NCBI GenBank assembly: GCA_017543415.1
Contig: JAFYGD010000058.1
Span: 1-23,351, forward strand
Source: Eubacterium sp.
Lineage (GTDB): Bacteria > Bacillota > Clostridia > Oscillospirales > Acutalibacteraceae
Reading direction: 5' to 3'
Length of the DNA: 23,351 bases
A program made the position numbers and the translations under genes. Under the pieces are notes generated by a model. That model saw only the letters and a list, made by a program, of their open reading frames with translations. It did not search any database and was not told the origin of the DNA. This document shows, in pieces, positions 22,395 through 23,351 of this stretch (the stretch's first letter is position 1; every line of letters starts with the position of its first letter).

Positions 22395-23042
22395 ATGAAA
22401 AAGGAATTGCTTGACAAAATCAAAATATTGCTTTTCTGGCCCGTTTTTGGGGCTGTTTTTTGGTATATGGAGCTTGTCGGAGCAAAGGAATACCACATTG
22501 TGCATTGCTTTTTAGACGATAAAATACCATTTTGCGAGTATTTTATAATACCCTATTATTTTTGGTTCATATTCCTTTACGGAATGATTATATACGGCTT
22601 TTTCTGGGACTATACGGCACTTAAAAATTATATGAAATTTACTGCAATTACCTACACGGTAACTCTCATAATATACGCGATTTACCCGACTGCGCAGGAT
22701 TTGCGCCCGCAGGTTTTTGCGAATAATAACTTCTGCACACAGATTGCAAAATTTGCGTACAGCGTGGATACGAATACCAATGTATGCCCGTCTATACATG
22801 TGCTCGGCTCAATGGCGGTCTATTTTGCGGCACGGAAAAGCAAGGCCTTCGGAAGCCTTTCGTGGAGGATAGTATTTTGTGTGATAACGGTTTTAATCAC
22901 GCTGTCAACGCTTTTTGTAAAACAGCACTCGGCTGTTGATATAATTCTTGCTATTTTATTAGGCACGGCGGCATATCCTTTTGTTTATCCGATTGGTAAA
23001 AAGATAACAAAAGAGGAGAAAAAGGAATACAGTTATTTATAG
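22395..23042 (+). CDS. PAP2-superfamily membrane phosphatase
   Basis: This 215-aa protein has about five to six membrane segments and belongs to the PAP2 (type 2 phosphatidic acid phosphatase / inositolphosphotransferase-like) group. A first-motif remnant LRP lies at 103-105 after YPTAQD. The second motif is PSIHVLGS (132-139), with active-site His135. The third motif is KQHSAVD (176-182), with His178 and Asp182. Such enzymes dephosphorylate lipid phosphates (phosphatidic acid, undecaprenyl diphosphate) or transfer polar heads at the membrane. The C-terminus is Lys/Glu-rich and cytoplasmic. AAGGA precedes the ATG. Eleven bases separate it from the following EamA gene, so they are probably cotranscribed. 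The substrate is undetermined. Confidence 0.88.
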   Translation: MKKELLDKIKILLFWPVFGAVFWYMELVGAKEYHIVHCFLDDKIPFCEYFIIPYYFWFIFLYGMIIYGFFWDYTALKNYMKFTAITYTVTLIIYAIYPTAQDLRPQVFANNNFCTQIAKFAYSVDTNTNVCPSIHVLGSMAVYFAARKSKAFGSLSWRIVFCVITVLITLSTLFVKQHSAVDIILAILLGTAAYPFVYPIGKKITKEEKKEYSYL

Positions 23043-23053
23043 AGGAACAGAAA

Positions 23054-23351
23054 ATGAACAAGCAGATAAAATCAATGATTTTTCTTTTGACAGCACCCAT
23101 GATTTGGGGCGTTGCATTTGTAATGCAATGTATGGTAGATGAGAATACTCTCGGAACATTTACCTTTAATGCAGGTCGGTTTTTGCTGGGAGCGGTTTCG
23201 CTTTTGCCGATAATATGCTTTTTTGAAAAAGAGCCGAAAAATGTGGAAAAGCTTAAAAAAACGGTTATTTACGGAATTATCACAGGAGTTGTGCTTTTTG
23301 TCGCGTCGTGGTTCCAGATGTACGGCATTACTCTTAATAAAAGCTCAGGTA
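23054..23351 (+). CDS. EamA-family (DMT) transporter, N-terminal part (3' end outside window)
   Basis: The frame is open from ATG 23054 to the end of the window (99 codons). It begins MNKQIKSMIFLLTAPMIWGVAFVMQ, the typical first helix of an EamA repeat (compare FILVLAAFIWGIAFVAQ in the gene at 4469). FNAGRFLLGAVSLLPIICFFE and a third helix with GVVLFVASWFQMYGITLNKSSG follow, as in the other EamA gene here. AGAGGAA supplies the ribosome binding site. It is a paralogue of the earlier transporter, in a probable operon with the PAP2 gene; its substrate is unknown. Confidence 0.9.
   Translation, partial: MNKQIKSMIFLLTAPMIWGVAFVMQCMVDENTLGTFTFNAGRFLLGAVSLLPIICFFEKEPKNVEKLKKTVIYGIITGVVLFVASWFQMYGITLNKSSG

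Overview
The window comes from the chromosome of a low-to-mid GC, endospore-forming Firmicute, most likely a Clostridia / Oscillospiraceae (Ruminococcaceae) gut-type bacterium. The basis is a SpoVT-type sporulation regulator, strong AGGAGG ribosome binding sites, TTGACA/TATAAT promoters (several with a TGn extended -10), a perfect CIRCE heat-shock operator, a preQ1-I riboswitch and the Gram-positive gene order rimP-nusA-rnpM-ylxQ-infB-rbfA-nrnA. I see no insertion sequence, phage module, CRISPR array, rRNA or intact tRNA. Most of the window is housekeeping chromosome; the novelty candidates are small RNAs, leaders and small proteins rather than a large new system.

Layout. 1-2402 (+): the 3' part of a sensor histidine kinase, then a membrane-anchored HtrA protease, together an envelope-stress pair. 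2441-4321 (-): htpG under a CIRCE-bearing promoter, divergent from an EamA-family transporter (4469-5425, +). 5408-5581 holds a structured, promoter-equipped stretch on the minus strand that may be a small RNA. 5656-6836 (-): spoVT and the queuosine-precursor transporter queT, the latter behind a preQ1-I riboswitch. 6986-8026 (+): a zinc-ribbon, single-pass membrane protein whose promoter is back-to-back with that of queT. 8058-8588 (-): a TetR-like regulator divergent from 8832-11944 (+), where NH3-dependent NAD synthetase (nadE) lies between two paralogous fibronectin-type-III/NodB polysaccharide deacetylases. 11973-13586 (-): a YbiT/YkpA-like ABC-F ATPase.

13664-22062 (+) is one long tightly packed unit. 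It starts from a consensus promoter and a leader with a terminator-like hairpin, then runs through rimP, nusA, rnpM (ylxR), ylxQ, infB, rbfA and nrnA. It continues, with overlapping genes, into trmR and trhP (tRNA wobble 5-methoxyuridine synthesis), a small XRE regulator and a 94-aa membrane protein. The theme is translation: ribosome maturation (RimP, RbfA), initiation (IF2), transcription-translation coupling (NusA), RNase P modulation (RnpM), nanoRNA turnover (NrnA) and tRNA wobble modification (TrmR, TrhP). After it come a 52-aa cysteine-rich membrane peptide with its own terminator, a PAP2-family membrane phosphatase and the start of a second EamA transporter cut by the window end. Codon choice shifts visibly near the 3' end of infB (about 17.85 kb), with more TTG, ATA, CGG and AGG downstream.
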